Shown here: positions 18,850 through 27,010 of the stretch, piece by piece
How the letters are laid out: each line of letters opens with the position of its first letter
How positions within the stretch are numbered: the stretch's first letter is position 1
Assembly (NCBI RefSeq): GCF_006716695.1
Contig: NZ_VFPN01000001.1
Coordinates: forward strand, 310,001 to 374,000
From: Klugiella xanthotipulae
Lineage (GTDB): Bacteria > Actinomycetota > Actinomycetes > Actinomycetales > Microbacteriaceae
Reading direction: 5' to 3'
DNA: 64,000 bases
The notes under the pieces: model-generated
What the model was told of the DNA's origin: nothing
The model's input: only the letters and a program-made list of their open reading frames with translations
Database searches by the model: none
Program-made: the position numbers and the translations under genes

Positions 18850-18995
18850 CACTGTGTAGGCGCTCCGCTTGTCTCAACATTGAGGGTTTTATGAGGTTTT
18901 TCCTCACGCACTGAGCCTACCCTGCAAGCCGCGCCCGGTGTCGGTGAGAGCCCTGAGAAAAAGAGGTCTGCGGCGCGTTGCCGACCGTTGTCTGG

Positions 18996-19079
18996 ATGCG
19001 CCCCTACCGTCTCGACGCCCCCATCAGCACACCCCGGCTGCGCCTGCACACGATCGAGCCCACCGAGGCAGAGAGTTAA
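18996..19079 (+). pseudogene. Truncated duplicate of the 5' end of the adjacent GNAT gene
   Basis: Reading from ATG 18996 gives 27 residues (MRPYRLDAPISTPRLRLHTI... then a TAA) that match the first 27 residues of the acetyltransferase at 19204 (MHTFTLDAPIDTARLRLRSL...) closely: LDAPI, T.RLRL and E.T.AE are shared. After the stop the similarity fades. It looks like the relic of a tandem duplication, or of a replaced paralogue. The rest of the 18850-19203 gap holds no other gene; at 18886-18911 there is a T-rich patch ending TTTTTCCTCAC that faintly resembles the palindromic element. Confidence 0.65.
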
Positions 19080-19177
19080 CACGAGCACCGGGTTTGCCCA
19101 CATGGAGATCTTTAGCCTGCTACGGAGCGAATGGGAGGCTCCGCTCCCGTAACCACACGCTCCGCCTGCCTTCGGCG

Positions 19178-19203
19178 CGCCAGTAAAAATCTATACTGGC
19201 GTA
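19178..19203 (+). promoter_or_regulatory. Candidate -10 (TATACT) and inverted repeat at the GNAT start
   Basis: TATACT (19192-19197) ends six bases before ATG 19204, fitting a leaderless transcript. An 8-bp perfect inverted repeat, CGCCAGTA (19178-19185) and TACTGGCG (19194-19201), overlaps this hexamer and could be an operator. Confidence 0.5.
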
Positions 19204-19785
19204 ATGCATACCTTCACGCTCGACGCCCCGATCGACACCGCACGACTCCGGCTCCGCTCGCTGGAGGCAACAGATGCCGAACAGGTGCACGCCTACCAAT
19301 CCGACCCCGACGTCACCACGTTCATGCCGTACGGGCCACGGAGTCTGGCTGAAGTCGTCGAGAAGATCGGGGCACACTCACCGCGCATCCGGCTCGCGGA
19401 GGACAAGGACTACCTGATGCTCGCAGTGGAGCGGCGGGACACGGGCAGGGTGATCGGCGAGCTCTATTTTTCTCTCCTCTCGGTCGAGAACAACGGTGCC
19501 GAGATTGGCTGGGCCCTGAACCCCGATAGCCAGGGAGCTGGCTATGTGACCGAGGCGGCCGGAGCCGTGCTCGACCTGGCGTTTGGTGAGCTGGGTCTCC
19601 ACCGAGTGGAGGCGCACGTTGACCCGCGTAACGATGCCTCGGCAGCCGTGTGCGGTCGGCTCGGGATGCGCCACGAGGGCACGCTGATCGAAAACGCGCT
19701 GCTACTCGGCGAGTACTGCGATACCGCAATATTTGCGCTGCTCGACCGTGATTGGGCTACGACCCGGAGCGGCGAACCGTCATAA
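19204..19785 (+). CDS. GNAT-family N-acetyltransferase (RimJ/RimL-like)
   Basis: Transfers an acetyl group from acetyl-CoA to an amine. The 193-residue protein follows the RimJ/RimL pattern: TARLRLRSLEATDAEQVHAY at the N terminus, GAEIGWALNPDSQGAGYVTEAA as the acetyl-CoA-binding segment at about residues 100-121, and LHRVEAHVDPRNDASAAVC with GRLGMRHEG near the C terminus. The substrate is unknown. It ends ten bases before the ROK gene on the same strand. A decayed copy of its 5' end lies just upstream. Confidence 0.88.
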   Translation: MHTFTLDAPIDTARLRLRSLEATDAEQVHAYQSDPDVTTFMPYGPRSLAEVVEKIGAHSPRIRLAEDKDYLMLAVERRDTGRVIGELYFSLLSVENNGAEIGWALNPDSQGAGYVTEAAGAVLDLAFGELGLHRVEAHVDPRNDASAAVCGRLGMRHEGTLIENALLLGEYCDTAIFALLDRDWATTRSGEPS

Positions 19786-19795
19786 ACTCATCACT
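19783..19795 (+). promoter_or_regulatory. Candidate -10 (TAAACT) for the ROK gene
   Basis: TAAACT (19783-19788), seven bases before ATG 19796. It overlaps the end of the GNAT gene, so cotranscription from upstream is also possible. Confidence 0.35.
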
Positions 19796-20764
19796 ATGAC
19801 TCAACCGTGGACGCTTGCTGTTGACCTCGGTGGCACCAAGGTTGATGCCGCCCTCGTCCGCAACGGCGCAGTGAATTCCCGCTCCCGTAGCCGCCAGCCC
19901 ACCGGAGCATCCGCCACGAGTGACCAACTGGCCGCATCCGTGGTTGCGGCCGTGACGGCAGCCCTGGCTGAGCTGCCGGTGGGCGACACGCTCGACTCGG
20001 TGGGTGTTGCGACGGCCGGGCCCATCACCATCGCGACGGGCAGCACAAGCCCCGTGAACCTACCCGCCTGGCGTGACTTTGGGGTGCGTAGCCTTGTCGC
20101 TCGTGCGGTGCACGAGGTTCACCCCGGGGTGCCCGTGCACTTTGGCCTCGACGGGACGGCCATCACGGTGGCTGAACACCGATACGGGGCTGGGGCGGGT
20201 ATCCCGAACTTGATGTGCATCGTGGTCTCGACCGGGATCGGCGGCGGGATCCTCGTAGACGGGCAGCTGCTGCACGGTTCCACGGGAAACGCCGGGCACC
20301 TGGGTCAGACGTACGTCTCCGGGTTTGAGTTGCCGGGCAGGCCCAGCACGGCCGTCACATTCGGGCCGCGCGCAGTAACCGTCGAGGAGGTCGCCGCCGG
20401 ACCGGGTAGCCTCGCGTGGGCACGGCAGCAGGGCTGGATGGGCGACGACGGGCTCGCCCTCGCCGCCGACTACGCCGCGGGGAATGCCGTGGCCATCGCA
20501 GCGGTGCGCCGCTCCGCCGCCGCCGTGGGCCAGGCCATCGCCGGAGCAGCCGCCCTACTCAACCTCGATGCGGTGCTGGTCGGCGGCGGCTTCTCGCGGG
20601 TGACCCCCCAGTACACGCGGCTGGTACAGGAGACGGTGGATGCACATCCGCTACCCTTCGTCCGGGCGACCCGCGTGCTACCGAGCGTCCTCGGCGATGA
20701 TGGTCCCTTGCTGGGGGCCGCCGCGCTGCGGCACTACTCGGGGGCCGCCGCGCATCAACTCTGA
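19796..20764 (+). CDS. ROK-family sugar kinase-like protein
   Basis: The 322-residue protein has the ROK ATP-phosphate motif DLGGTKVDAALV at the N terminus, STGIGGGILVDGQLLHG in the middle and an AVLVGGGFS adenosine-site motif, as in glucokinase-type ROK proteins. The expected catalytic END is replaced by GLDGTA (Asp kept, Asn lost). The zinc motif CxCGxxGC after GHLGQ is absent: the region reads GHLGQTYVSGFELPGR with no Cys. No DNA-binding domain precedes it, so it is not a repressor. Substrate and even activity are uncertain. Confidence 0.82.
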   Translation: MTQPWTLAVDLGGTKVDAALVRNGAVNSRSRSRQPTGASATSDQLAASVVAAVTAALAELPVGDTLDSVGVATAGPITIATGSTSPVNLPAWRDFGVRSLVARAVHEVHPGVPVHFGLDGTAITVAEHRYGAGAGIPNLMCIVVSTGIGGGILVDGQLLHGSTGNAGHLGQTYVSGFELPGRPSTAVTFGPRAVTVEEVAAGPGSLAWARQQGWMGDDGLALAADYAAGNAVAIAAVRRSAAAVGQAIAGAAALLNLDAVLVGGGFSRVTPQYTRLVQETVDAHPLPFVRATRVLPSVLGDDGPLLGAAALRHYSGAAAHQL

Positions 20765-20921
20765 GCGCGGGGGGTCGGGCAGAAGGCTCCACCTCACCAC
20801 ACTTCGTTATTGTCATGTAGTTACCACCGTGCCAAAATCTATGCTCCCCGTACGGATTTTCTCGAACACTTCAGCACACTAGCTCGCGCTCCCCTCCCCA
20901 CGCCTGACCGATCAGGGTCAA

Positions 20922-20951
20922 TGACCAGCACCGTGGTGACCAGCACCGTGG
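20922..20951. repeat. Two tandem copies of a 15-bp unit in a gene-free gap
   Basis: TGACCAGCACCGTGG occurs twice in a row, with no spacer. It lies in the 283-base gap 20765-21047 between the convergent ROK and MFS genes; nothing else is recognisable in that gap. Confidence 0.6.
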
Positions 20952-21047
20952 CGCCGTGGATGTTGATAGTGCGGCTCATCCCTCCAGCCGAGGCCTGGCT
21001 TCCGCCCGCCGTTGAACTCAGCCGAGGCGGGACAGGAGAGGGCAGGA

Positions 21048-22310
21048 CTACGGGGCGCTGTGGGGGCGGGAAGCCCAGTCTTCCTCAACAGTTTGGGGCG
21101 TGCGCAGCACGCGCGCCGCCCAGATCCCACCGAGGAAGAAGACACAGAGGACGGCGTAGCCCGCACCCCAGCCGCCCGTAAGGTCGTGCAGGAGGCCAAC
21201 GCCCAGCGGGCCGATGGCCGCGACCGTATACCCGACCGACTGTGCAAACCCGCTGAGCGTGACCGCAGTGCGGTGACTGCGCGTGCGACGGTTAATCATC
21301 AGCAGGGCGATGGGGAAGAGCGTCGGCCCGAGGCCGGCAATCACCACCCACAACCAGGTGAGGGTCCCGGGCATCACCCAGAGACCCGCGTATCCGACCA
21401 GCCCGCAGGCAATCGCAAAGTAGATCAGCTTACTGACCGAGCCGAGGCGGGAGGCCAGGGCCGGGACGAGCAGGGCGGCAGGCAACCCCATAAACGCGTA
21501 GAGGCCCATCAGGCTGCCCGCCTCGGCAGCCGACACCCCCGCACTGTCCTGCAAGATAACAGGCAACCAGGAGAACATCGAGTACGCGTTCATACTTGAC
21601 AGCGTGAACACCACCGTGACCGCCCAGGCGACGCGCGAGGTCCACACACGACCAGCCGGTCGGTCCGTAGCCGCCACACCCGGTTCAGGTTCACCGGCCA
21701 TCGGCGACCCCAGCCGGATGCCCTGGCTGCGTTGCTGGAATGCCACAACCAGCCACGGGATGATGACCACGGCCGCAAGAGAGCACCAGATCCCCATCGA
21801 CACGCGCCACCCCGCAGCGCTCGCGATGGGCACAGCGAGGAAGGCCGGCACAAACGTGCCCACCGAGATCAGAGTGACGTACACGGTGGTCATCACGGCG
21901 ATGCGCTGCGGGAAGTGGCGCTTGATCAGCGGCGGCAGGAGCACATTACCCATCCCCATACCGCCCATGGCACAGGCGCTGCCGATAATCAGCCACGTGG
22001 TGTCGGGAGTTACGGCGCGCATGAGCAGGCCGGTTACCTGGATGCTGAGCGCAATGATTGTGGCGACCTCTAGCGAGGTGCGCCGCACGAGCATGGGCGT
22101 CAAGACGCCACACACCGCAAAGAGGATGGGGGGCATCATCCCGATGACGGCCTTCACCGCAGAATTGAGCGGAATATCCTCATTGATGAAGACGAAAACG
22201 GGTGACATCGAGGCGACGGCGCTCCGCAGGTTGACCGACATGAGCAGGATGGCAACCAAGACGAAAAATTTGCCGAATCGAGACGTCACCGGCAACGGGG
22301 AGGGTGTCAC
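21048..22310 (-). CDS. MFS transporter, CynX/NimT-like
   Basis: A 420-residue carrier with 12 predicted membrane helices and the CynX/NimT style: LLMSVNLRSAVASMSPVF in helix 1, the LLPPLIKRHFPQR loop between helices 4 and 5, and a central loop at about residues 200-220. Members export or import small organic anions, including cyanate and 2-nitroimidazole; the substrate here is unknown. The GTG at 22310 overlaps the ribF stop in a GTGA junction, so it is translated from the ribF message, though no functional link with riboflavin is evident. Confidence 0.88.
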   Translation of the reverse strand: MTPSPLPVTSRFGKFFVLVAILLMSVNLRSAVASMSPVFVFINEDIPLNSAVKAVIGMMPPILFAVCGVLTPMLVRRTSLEVATIIALSIQVTGLLMRAVTPDTTWLIIGSACAMGGMGMGNVLLPPLIKRHFPQRIAVMTTVYVTLISVGTFVPAFLAVPIASAAGWRVSMGIWCSLAAVVIIPWLVVAFQQRSQGIRLGSPMAGEPEPGVAATDRPAGRVWTSRVAWAVTVVFTLSSMNAYSMFSWLPVILQDSAGVSAAEAGSLMGLYAFMGLPAALLVPALASRLGSVSKLIYFAIACGLVGYAGLWVMPGTLTWLWVVIAGLGPTLFPIALLMINRRTRSHRTAVTLSGFAQSVGYTVAAIGPLGVGLLHDLTGGWGAGYAVLCVFFLGGIWAARVLRTPQTVEEDWASRPHSAP

Positions 22311-23248
22311 CGGCGGCCAACTCCCAGTAGGCGTCGGGTCTGGGCCACATCATCTGTCATCTGGGCAATGAGGGCCTCACGCGAGTCAAACGCGACCATG
22401 CCGCGCAGGCGATCAACAAACTCGACCTCCACCACGCGGTCGTACAGGTCAATTGCACGGTCAATCACGTAGACCTCCACCTGGCGGACCACGACATCGT
22501 CAAACGTGGGGTTGGTACCCACCGAAATCGCGGCGGGGAAACGCTCGCCCTCGGTCATCAGCCACCCGGCGTAGACACCATCATCCGGCACCAGGCCCTC
22601 GGCATCCGGGCCCAGATTGGCCGTGGGAAACCCCAGCTCACGGCCGCGTTGAGCACCGTGCACCACTGGGCCACGCACACGGTGCGCCCGGCCCAGCAGA
22701 GTCGCAGCGCGAGCCACCTCACCCCGGCCCAGCGACTCACGGATGAGCGTGGCCGAGACCTTCTGATCGGTCGCCGCGACGACATCCTCAACCACCTCGA
22801 CGGTGAAGCCCAGACGCTCGCCCAGATCGGTAAGCACGCCGACAGTGCCCGCCCCGTGACGACCGAAGCGGAAATCGGCCCCCACGAGCACGTGACTCAC
22901 GTGCAGGCGGTCACACAGTATCCGGCCGACAAACTCCTCGGGACTCTGTGCGGCAAGTTCGGCGTCGAAGGGCACCATCACAGTTGTATCAATGTCCTGC
23001 TCCGCAATGAGGTCGAGCTTCTGCTGCGGACTCAGCAGGGGCAGCGGACAGACCTCGGGTTTGACGATACTGAGCGGGTTATTGGAAAAGGTGAAGACAA
23101 CGGCGTCGAGGCTGCGCTCCCGGGCAATCGTGCGAAGGTGACGCAGGATACGCCGGTGGCCCAGATGCACAGCATCAAATTTTCCCACGGCAACAACCGA
23201 GCGGGGAAGGCTGGCAGGGACCTCCGCCAAGCTGGTAAAAACGCGCAC
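22307..23248 (-). CDS. ribF: Bifunctional riboflavin kinase / FAD synthetase
   Basis: Makes FMN from riboflavin and FAD from FMN. The 313 residues contain the nucleotidyltransferase domain first (VGKFDAVHLGHRRIL at about 22-36 with the HxGH motif, GADFRFGRHGAGT near 125) and the riboflavin-kinase domain after residue 185 (RGRELGFPTANLG). The GTG at 23248 shares one base with the TAG stop of the gene upstream, and its own stop overlaps the MFS start. It sits after truB as in many actinobacteria, here with two small membrane-protein genes between. Confidence 0.95.
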   Translation of the reverse strand: MRVFTSLAEVPASLPRSVVAVGKFDAVHLGHRRILRHLRTIARERSLDAVVFTFSNNPLSIVKPEVCPLPLLSPQQKLDLIAEQDIDTTVMVPFDAELAAQSPEEFVGRILCDRLHVSHVLVGADFRFGRHGAGTVGVLTDLGERLGFTVEVVEDVVAATDQKVSATLIRESLGRGEVARAATLLGRAHRVRGPVVHGAQRGRELGFPTANLGPDAEGLVPDDGVYAGWLMTEGERFPAAISVGTNPTFDDVVVRQVEVYVIDRAIDLYDRVVEVEFVDRLRGMVAFDSREALIAQMTDDVAQTRRLLGVGRR

Positions 23249-23787
23249 TACTTCTCCGCCTCCGAAGACCCCGCGGCCTCAGATCTAATCGGCTCAGATC
23301 TAATCGGCTCAGATCCAATCGGCTCAGATCTAACACGCGTCGGATCGCTGCGCCACAGCCACACGAGACCAGCGATGGGCAGCAGGAGGGGGATGAAGCC
23401 GTAACCGCGGCCATACACCGACCACACCGTATCGTGCGGGAAGAGATCACCCAGGGTGATACTGAGAGTGCCAACGACGAGCACACCGAGCAGTTCAAAG
23501 AGGATGGCCGCCCCGGCCACGCGACGCCACCACGGCCCCTGCCGAATCAGCGCAATCGTGGCCACAATGTACACCGCGCCGGCGAGCCCCGACAGCAGGT
23601 ACGCGACGGGAGCCTCATTAAAGCGAGAAAGTATCTGGTAGAGCGAGCGAACCGTTGCGGCCAGTGCGAGGATGCCGTAAATGGCGACCAGGAGGCGACC
23701 GAGACCCGACATCCGGGAGTCCCTCTCTCGGGTCGGCGACGACCCGTCGGCGGGGCCAACCTCTGAACCGCGAGTAAGTGGAGACAT
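23248..23787 (-). CDS. Small four-helix membrane protein with SEPIR-repeat tail
   Basis: I do not recognise the family. The 179 residues have a hydrophilic start, four predicted membrane helices (about 30-50, 60-82, 91-114 and 130-146) and a short tail made of a five-residue repeat (SEPIG/SEPIR), encoded by a 15-bp tandem DNA repeat at 23276-23335. The stop overlaps the ribF start by one base, so the genes are coupled. It is likely an accessory protein of the ribF unit only by position. Confidence 0.75.
   Translation of the reverse strand: MSPLTRGSEVGPADGSSPTRERDSRMSGLGRLLVAIYGILALAATVRSLYQILSRFNEAPVAYLLSGLAGAVYIVATIALIRQGPWWRRVAGAAILFELLGVLVVGTLSITLGDLFPHDTVWSVYGRGYGFIPLLLPIAGLVWLWRSDPTRVRSEPIGSEPIRSEPIRSEAAGSSEAEK
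23276..23335. repeat. Four tandem 15-bp units encoding SEPIR repeats
   Basis: Unit GGCTCAGATCTAATC repeated four times with one to three changes per copy, inside the 3' end of the membrane-protein gene. Copy number is likely to vary between strains because the unit is in frame. Confidence 0.85.
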
Positions 23788-23858
23788 AACTCCGCAAGTT
23801 TACCCGTAAACCATCTGGCCGAGTGCCGAGCCGAGGGAATGCCCACAGCCCACCCATC

Positions 23859-23923
23859 CCCGGGTGACTTTTCCTCACAGTACGACGAAAGTTATCGCGA
23901 CTCGTGAGGAAAAGTCACCCGGG
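23859..23923. repeat. 65-bp palindromic intergenic element, copy C (perfect arms)
   Basis: Arms at 23857-23878 and 23904-23925 are perfect inverted repeats of 22 bp (CCCCGGGTGACTTTTCCTCA, then C at the inner end) around a 25-base core containing CGACGAAAGTTATCG. It sits between two minus-strand membrane-protein genes. Copies A and D share ends and length. Confidence 0.85.
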
Positions 23924-23960
23924 GAGGGCAGGGCTCGGAGGGGCAGAAGGGCGGCCCCGG

Positions 23961-24329
23961 CTAGAGACCAGAACCGGTCCAGATCTGGTCCATCCGAAAC
24001 ACCATGATGGCGACAGCCCACGCCACGACGGCGAGGATGAGCGTGCTCCACCGAGTCCGGTCGCTCAGCGCCCACACCACCGCGAGCACTGGCAGCAGCA
24101 GTGCCGTAATCAGGTACAGGGCAAACTCCAGGCCATCGCCGCTGGGCGAGTTTCCCACAAAAGGGGCCACAATCGCGGTGACCGCCTGCACCACGAGGAG
24201 CAACTCGACGAGCGCTATGGCACCCAGGGTGTAGTCGTTGGGTGCACGCTGAGCGCAGAAAAACGCGACACAGAGCACCCCGGCGGCGAGCCCCACCACG
24301 ACCTGAGCCCAGGTCAGCCACTCGATCAC
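23961..24329 (-). CDS. Small four-helix membrane protein
   Basis: A 122-residue protein with four predicted membrane helices (about 7-27, 36-60, 69-88, 93-111) and almost no soluble part. I do not recognise a named family, though short proteins of this kind are often found beside truB/ribF in Microbacteriaceae (recollection, not checked). The GTG at 24329 overlaps the truB stop in a GTGA junction, which supports it as a real gene translated from the truB message. Palindromic element C follows it. Confidence 0.75.
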   Translation of the reverse strand: MIEWLTWAQVVVGLAAGVLCVAFFCAQRAPNDYTLGAIALVELLLVVQAVTAIVAPFVGNSPSGDGLEFALYLITALLLPVLAVVWALSDRTRWSTLILAVVAWAVAIMVFRMDQIWTGSGL

Positions 24330-25270
24330 GAGGTCACCACCGGAAAGTTCACGATCACCCTCGTCCCGCCCTTCTTCACCGAGATCAACCCCACCAGACG
24401 TCCCTCGGATGCCACGGCCGCCACAATAGGCGCATCCGCCACCCCGTCCAGCTCCAGCCGCTTGCCCTGGCCGAGGCTGATGGTCTGCGCATCCGTCAGG
24501 TTCACACGGGGAAACAGCGTGGTCGCCACCTCCGTTGGCGCGAGCGCCCGCTCGGCGTAACGCTCATCCTCCAGCGTTACGGCATCGGCCACGTGAAACG
24601 GCCCCACGCGCGTGCGGCGCAGGGCAGTCAGATGTCCACCAACGCCCAGGTCCGCCCCGAGATCGCGGGCGAGCGCACGAATGTACGTGCCTGAGGAGCA
24701 CACCACCCGCACGTCCAGGTCGATTGCCTCGCCGCCCGCCACAGCATTTTCGACACCGACATCAGCCCGCGCCGACCGCCGGTCCAGCACCACAAACTCG
24801 CTCACGGTCACGGGCCGACTCGTCAACTCCACATCCTCCCCCGAGCGCACCCGGTCGTAGGCGCGTCGGCCATCCACCTTGATGGCGCTCACCGAACTGG
24901 GTCGTTGCAAGATCTTCCCCGTGAGGGCGATGACTCCCGCGGCAATCGCCTCGGCGGTCACGGCGGAGAGTGCGCCCGGGGCGGCGGAGGTCAGCACCTC
25001 CCCCTCGCGGTCATCCGTCACGGTTGATTGGCCCAGCCGGATGGTCGCCAGATATTCCTTATCGGCCCCCACCAGGTAGGTGAGCAAGCGCGTAGAACTG
25101 CCCACGCCGAGCAGCAGCAGCCCGGTGGCCATGGGGTCGAGTGTACCGGCGTGGCCCACCTTACGGGTGCCCAGCAGGCGGCGGCTGCGAGCCACCACAT
25201 CGTGACTGGTCATTCCTGCCGGCTTATCCACGAGAAGGATGCCGCTGGGGTCGGTGACGGGCTGGGTCAT
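24326..25270 (-). CDS. truB: tRNA pseudouridine(55) synthase
   Basis: Makes pseudouridine 55 in the T loop of tRNAs. The 314-residue protein begins with GILLVDKPAGMTSHDVV and holds the catalytic Asp in GHAGTLDPMATGLLLLGVG (about residues 39-57), then SGTYIRALARDLG in the central part. GGGAG lies very close to the ATG at 25270. The C-terminal extension of about 40 residues ends in ISVKKGGTRVIVNF, a PUA-like tail. Part of the rbfA-truB-ribF translation neighbourhood, here with mutY and a kinase-like gene inserted. Confidence 0.96.
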   Translation of the reverse strand: MTQPVTDPSGILLVDKPAGMTSHDVVARSRRLLGTRKVGHAGTLDPMATGLLLLGVGSSTRLLTYLVGADKEYLATIRLGQSTVTDDREGEVLTSAAPGALSAVTAEAIAAGVIALTGKILQRPSSVSAIKVDGRRAYDRVRSGEDVELTSRPVTVSEFVVLDRRSARADVGVENAVAGGEAIDLDVRVVCSSGTYIRALARDLGADLGVGGHLTALRRTRVGPFHVADAVTLEDERYAERALAPTEVATTLFPRVNLTDAQTISLGQGKRLELDGVADAPIVAAVASEGRLVGLISVKKGGTRVIVNFPVVTS

Positions 25271-25276
25271 GGCTCC

Positions 25277-25966
25277 CTAACAGAAGTCGGACAGGACACG
25301 GCGCGGATGCGCAGGGTCGGAAATATCAATAGCAGACTGCGCCGTCTGCCCGGGCAGCACCCGTTCGCGGTAGAGGGTGTTCGCTTCGGCGTTACGCCGC
25401 ACCCCGGCCGAGACCTCGGGCACCGCCACGGGTGCGTAGCTCACGGGAGCCAGCGAGATAGCCTCGGCCGCATCGGAGTTCTGCGGCGCGTCGAGCCACA
25501 CCGAACCGTGCCACAGACCACGCAGGGAAGGCAGCAACAACACGGAGCCATCCACGATCAGGATGGCGTCCTCCGGCGCCGTCACCCAGCGCGCCTCATA
25601 CGGCTGGTTGCGGGCCAGGTCGAAGCCAGCCAGCTGGAAACCCGTGCTGCCGCCCAGGCGGAACGGCTCGACCAGCACGCGGCGCAGCAGGGACTCATCA
25701 AACGAGAAGTCGAGGTACCCCTCAGCCGAGTAGCGACCGCGCAGGTGCCGACGCTGTGCGGGGGCGTGAAAGTCGTCGAGGTGTGCCCGAAACACCGTGT
25801 GGCCGCGGTAGCGCAGCAGCGTGGCGAGGTCGTCGGCAAACTCGCCAACGGGAACGCCAGGGCCCCCATCCACAGCCATCGTGATGCGCCCGTGCGGGTA
25901 GAGCGTTACCAGGCCGTCAGCCAGCTCAGTGAGCACCTCGGTTTTTTCTGCAGACCATCCAAACAC
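25277..25966 (-). CDS. Uridine kinase-like protein with a destroyed P-loop
   Basis: The 229-residue protein aligns in pattern with actinobacterial uridine kinase/P-loop kinase-like proteins: HGRITMAVDGGPGVPVGEFA at residues 25-44 in the Walker A position, HLDDFHAPAQRR (about 67-78), GYLDFSFDESLL, and ILIVDGSVLLLPSLRGLW as the Walker B-like strand. The usual G-x-G-K-[ST] is replaced: Lys becomes Val40 and the Ser/Thr becomes Gly41, so ATP hydrolysis in the usual way is unlikely. The later motifs are conserved, which argues for a retained non-kinase role rather than decay. It precedes truB by six bases and probably shares its message. GTG 25966 follows TAGACT by six bases. Confidence 0.78.
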   Translation of the reverse strand: MFGWSAEKTEVLTELADGLVTLYPHGRITMAVDGGPGVPVGEFADDLATLLRYRGHTVFRAHLDDFHAPAQRRHLRGRYSAEGYLDFSFDESLLRRVLVEPFRLGGSTGFQLAGFDLARNQPYEARWVTAPEDAILIVDGSVLLLPSLRGLWHGSVWLDAPQNSDAAEAISLAPVSYAPVAVPEVSAGVRRNAEANTLYRERVLPGQTAQSAIDISDPAHPRRVLSDFC

Positions 25967-25978
25967 CCGACCAGTCTA
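25967..25978 (-). promoter_or_regulatory. Candidate -10 (TAGACT) for the kinase-like/truB unit
   Basis: TAGACT on the minus strand (25973-25978), six bases before GTG 25966. Confidence 0.5.
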
Positions 25979-26036
25979 CGGCCACCGCGGACCGGGACAC
26001 GGCCGGACCAAGACACAGACATCGCGGGGCACCGCC

Positions 26037-26048
26037 TACCCTAGTGAG
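26037..26048 (+). promoter_or_regulatory. Candidate -10 (TACCCT) for mutY
   Basis: TACCCT (26037-26042), six bases before ATG 26049; supports this start over the longer open frame. Confidence 0.4.
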
Positions 26049-26927
26049 ATGGACCTCTGGCAGCGCGTCAACGAGTGGTACGCGCAGAATGCGCGGCCGC
26101 TGCCCTGGCGAGAACCCGGTTTCAGCGCCTGGGGCACCCTCGTGAGCGAATTTATGCTGCAACAGACCCCCGTCACGCGCGTCATTCCGCGGCTTGCGGA
26201 GTGGCTGGAGCGTTGGCCCACGCCCGCGCACCTCGCGGCCGACCCGGCGAGCGAGGCGGTACGCGCCTGGCACAGTCTCGGCTACCCGCGCCGCGCGCTG
26301 TGGCTACACCGCGCCGCGACCACCATCACCGAGAAGCACGGCGGGGTGGTGCCGCGAGAGGTGGAGGCGCTACTCGCCCTCACCGGGGTCGGCGACTACA
26401 CCGCACGGGCAGTCGCGGTGTTCGCGTACGGGGAGCGGCATCCGGTGGTTGACACCAACACGCGCCGTGTCATCGCTCGAGCCGTGCGGGGCCAGGGCGA
26501 GGCCGGGCCGCCCCAGGCCGCCGCCGACCTCAGGGCAATGAGCGAGCTGATGCCCACGGAAACGCTCGCCGCGGCCACCTTCAACGCCGGAATCATGGAA
26601 TTGGGAGCGATCGTGTGTACCGCCCGCAGTCCGCGCTGCGGTGACTGCCCGCTCGCCGAGATCTGCGCCTGGCGCGGATCCAACTACCCCGAGTATCTGG
26701 GGCCCAAAAAGGCCGTGCAGAAGAAGTATGAGGGCTCCGACCGTCAGGTGCGCGGCCTGATCCTGGCTGCGGCGCGGGAAGCCACCGGCCCGGTAACGGA
26801 TGCCGAGATCACCCCGCTCTGGCCGGACAGCACCCAGCGGGATCGTGCCCTCAGCAGCCTCGTGCGCGACGGCCTCCTGGTGGTCAGCACGGAGCCCACA
26901 CCGGGCTACATCCTGAACCACGAATAG
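26049..26927 (+). CDS. mutY: A/G-specific adenine glycosylase
   Basis: Removes adenine mispaired with 8-oxoguanine. The 292-residue protein has the catalytic Glu in SEFMLQQTPVTRV (about residues 33-45), the helix-hairpin-helix LTGVGDYTARAVAVFAYG, the catalytic Asp in HPVVDTNTRRV, and the iron-sulfur cluster loop C-x6-C-x2-C-x5-C (CTARSPRCGDCPLAEIC). It lacks most of the C-terminal 8-oxoG-reading domain found in E. coli MutY (350 residues), as often in actinobacteria. It interrupts the rbfA-truB neighbourhood on the opposite strand and is convergent with rbfA. Confidence 0.94.
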   Translation: MDLWQRVNEWYAQNARPLPWREPGFSAWGTLVSEFMLQQTPVTRVIPRLAEWLERWPTPAHLAADPASEAVRAWHSLGYPRRALWLHRAATTITEKHGGVVPREVEALLALTGVGDYTARAVAVFAYGERHPVVDTNTRRVIARAVRGQGEAGPPQAAADLRAMSELMPTETLAAATFNAGIMELGAIVCTARSPRCGDCPLAEICAWRGSNYPEYLGPKKAVQKKYEGSDRQVRGLILAAAREATGPVTDAEITPLWPDSTQRDRALSSLVRDGLLVVSTEPTPGYILNHE

Positions 26928-27010
26928 CCGCGAGCAGACGGCCAGAACGAACGAGCGATGACGGCCAGCCGGGCTGGCGAACCGTTCTCACTCGTCCGCA
27001 CCCGGACAAT

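Noticed and set aside
20810-21181. Possible gene in the gap between the ROK and MFS genes
   Set aside because: The translation is low-complexity, overlaps the MFS 3' end in antisense, and has no ribosome binding site or recognisable domain.
23875-24321. Alternative minus-strand frame overlapping the small membrane protein at 23961
   Set aside because: It runs through palindromic element C and reads as an Arg/Gly-rich shadow; the 23961-24329 frame has four clear membrane helices and a GTGA junction with truB.
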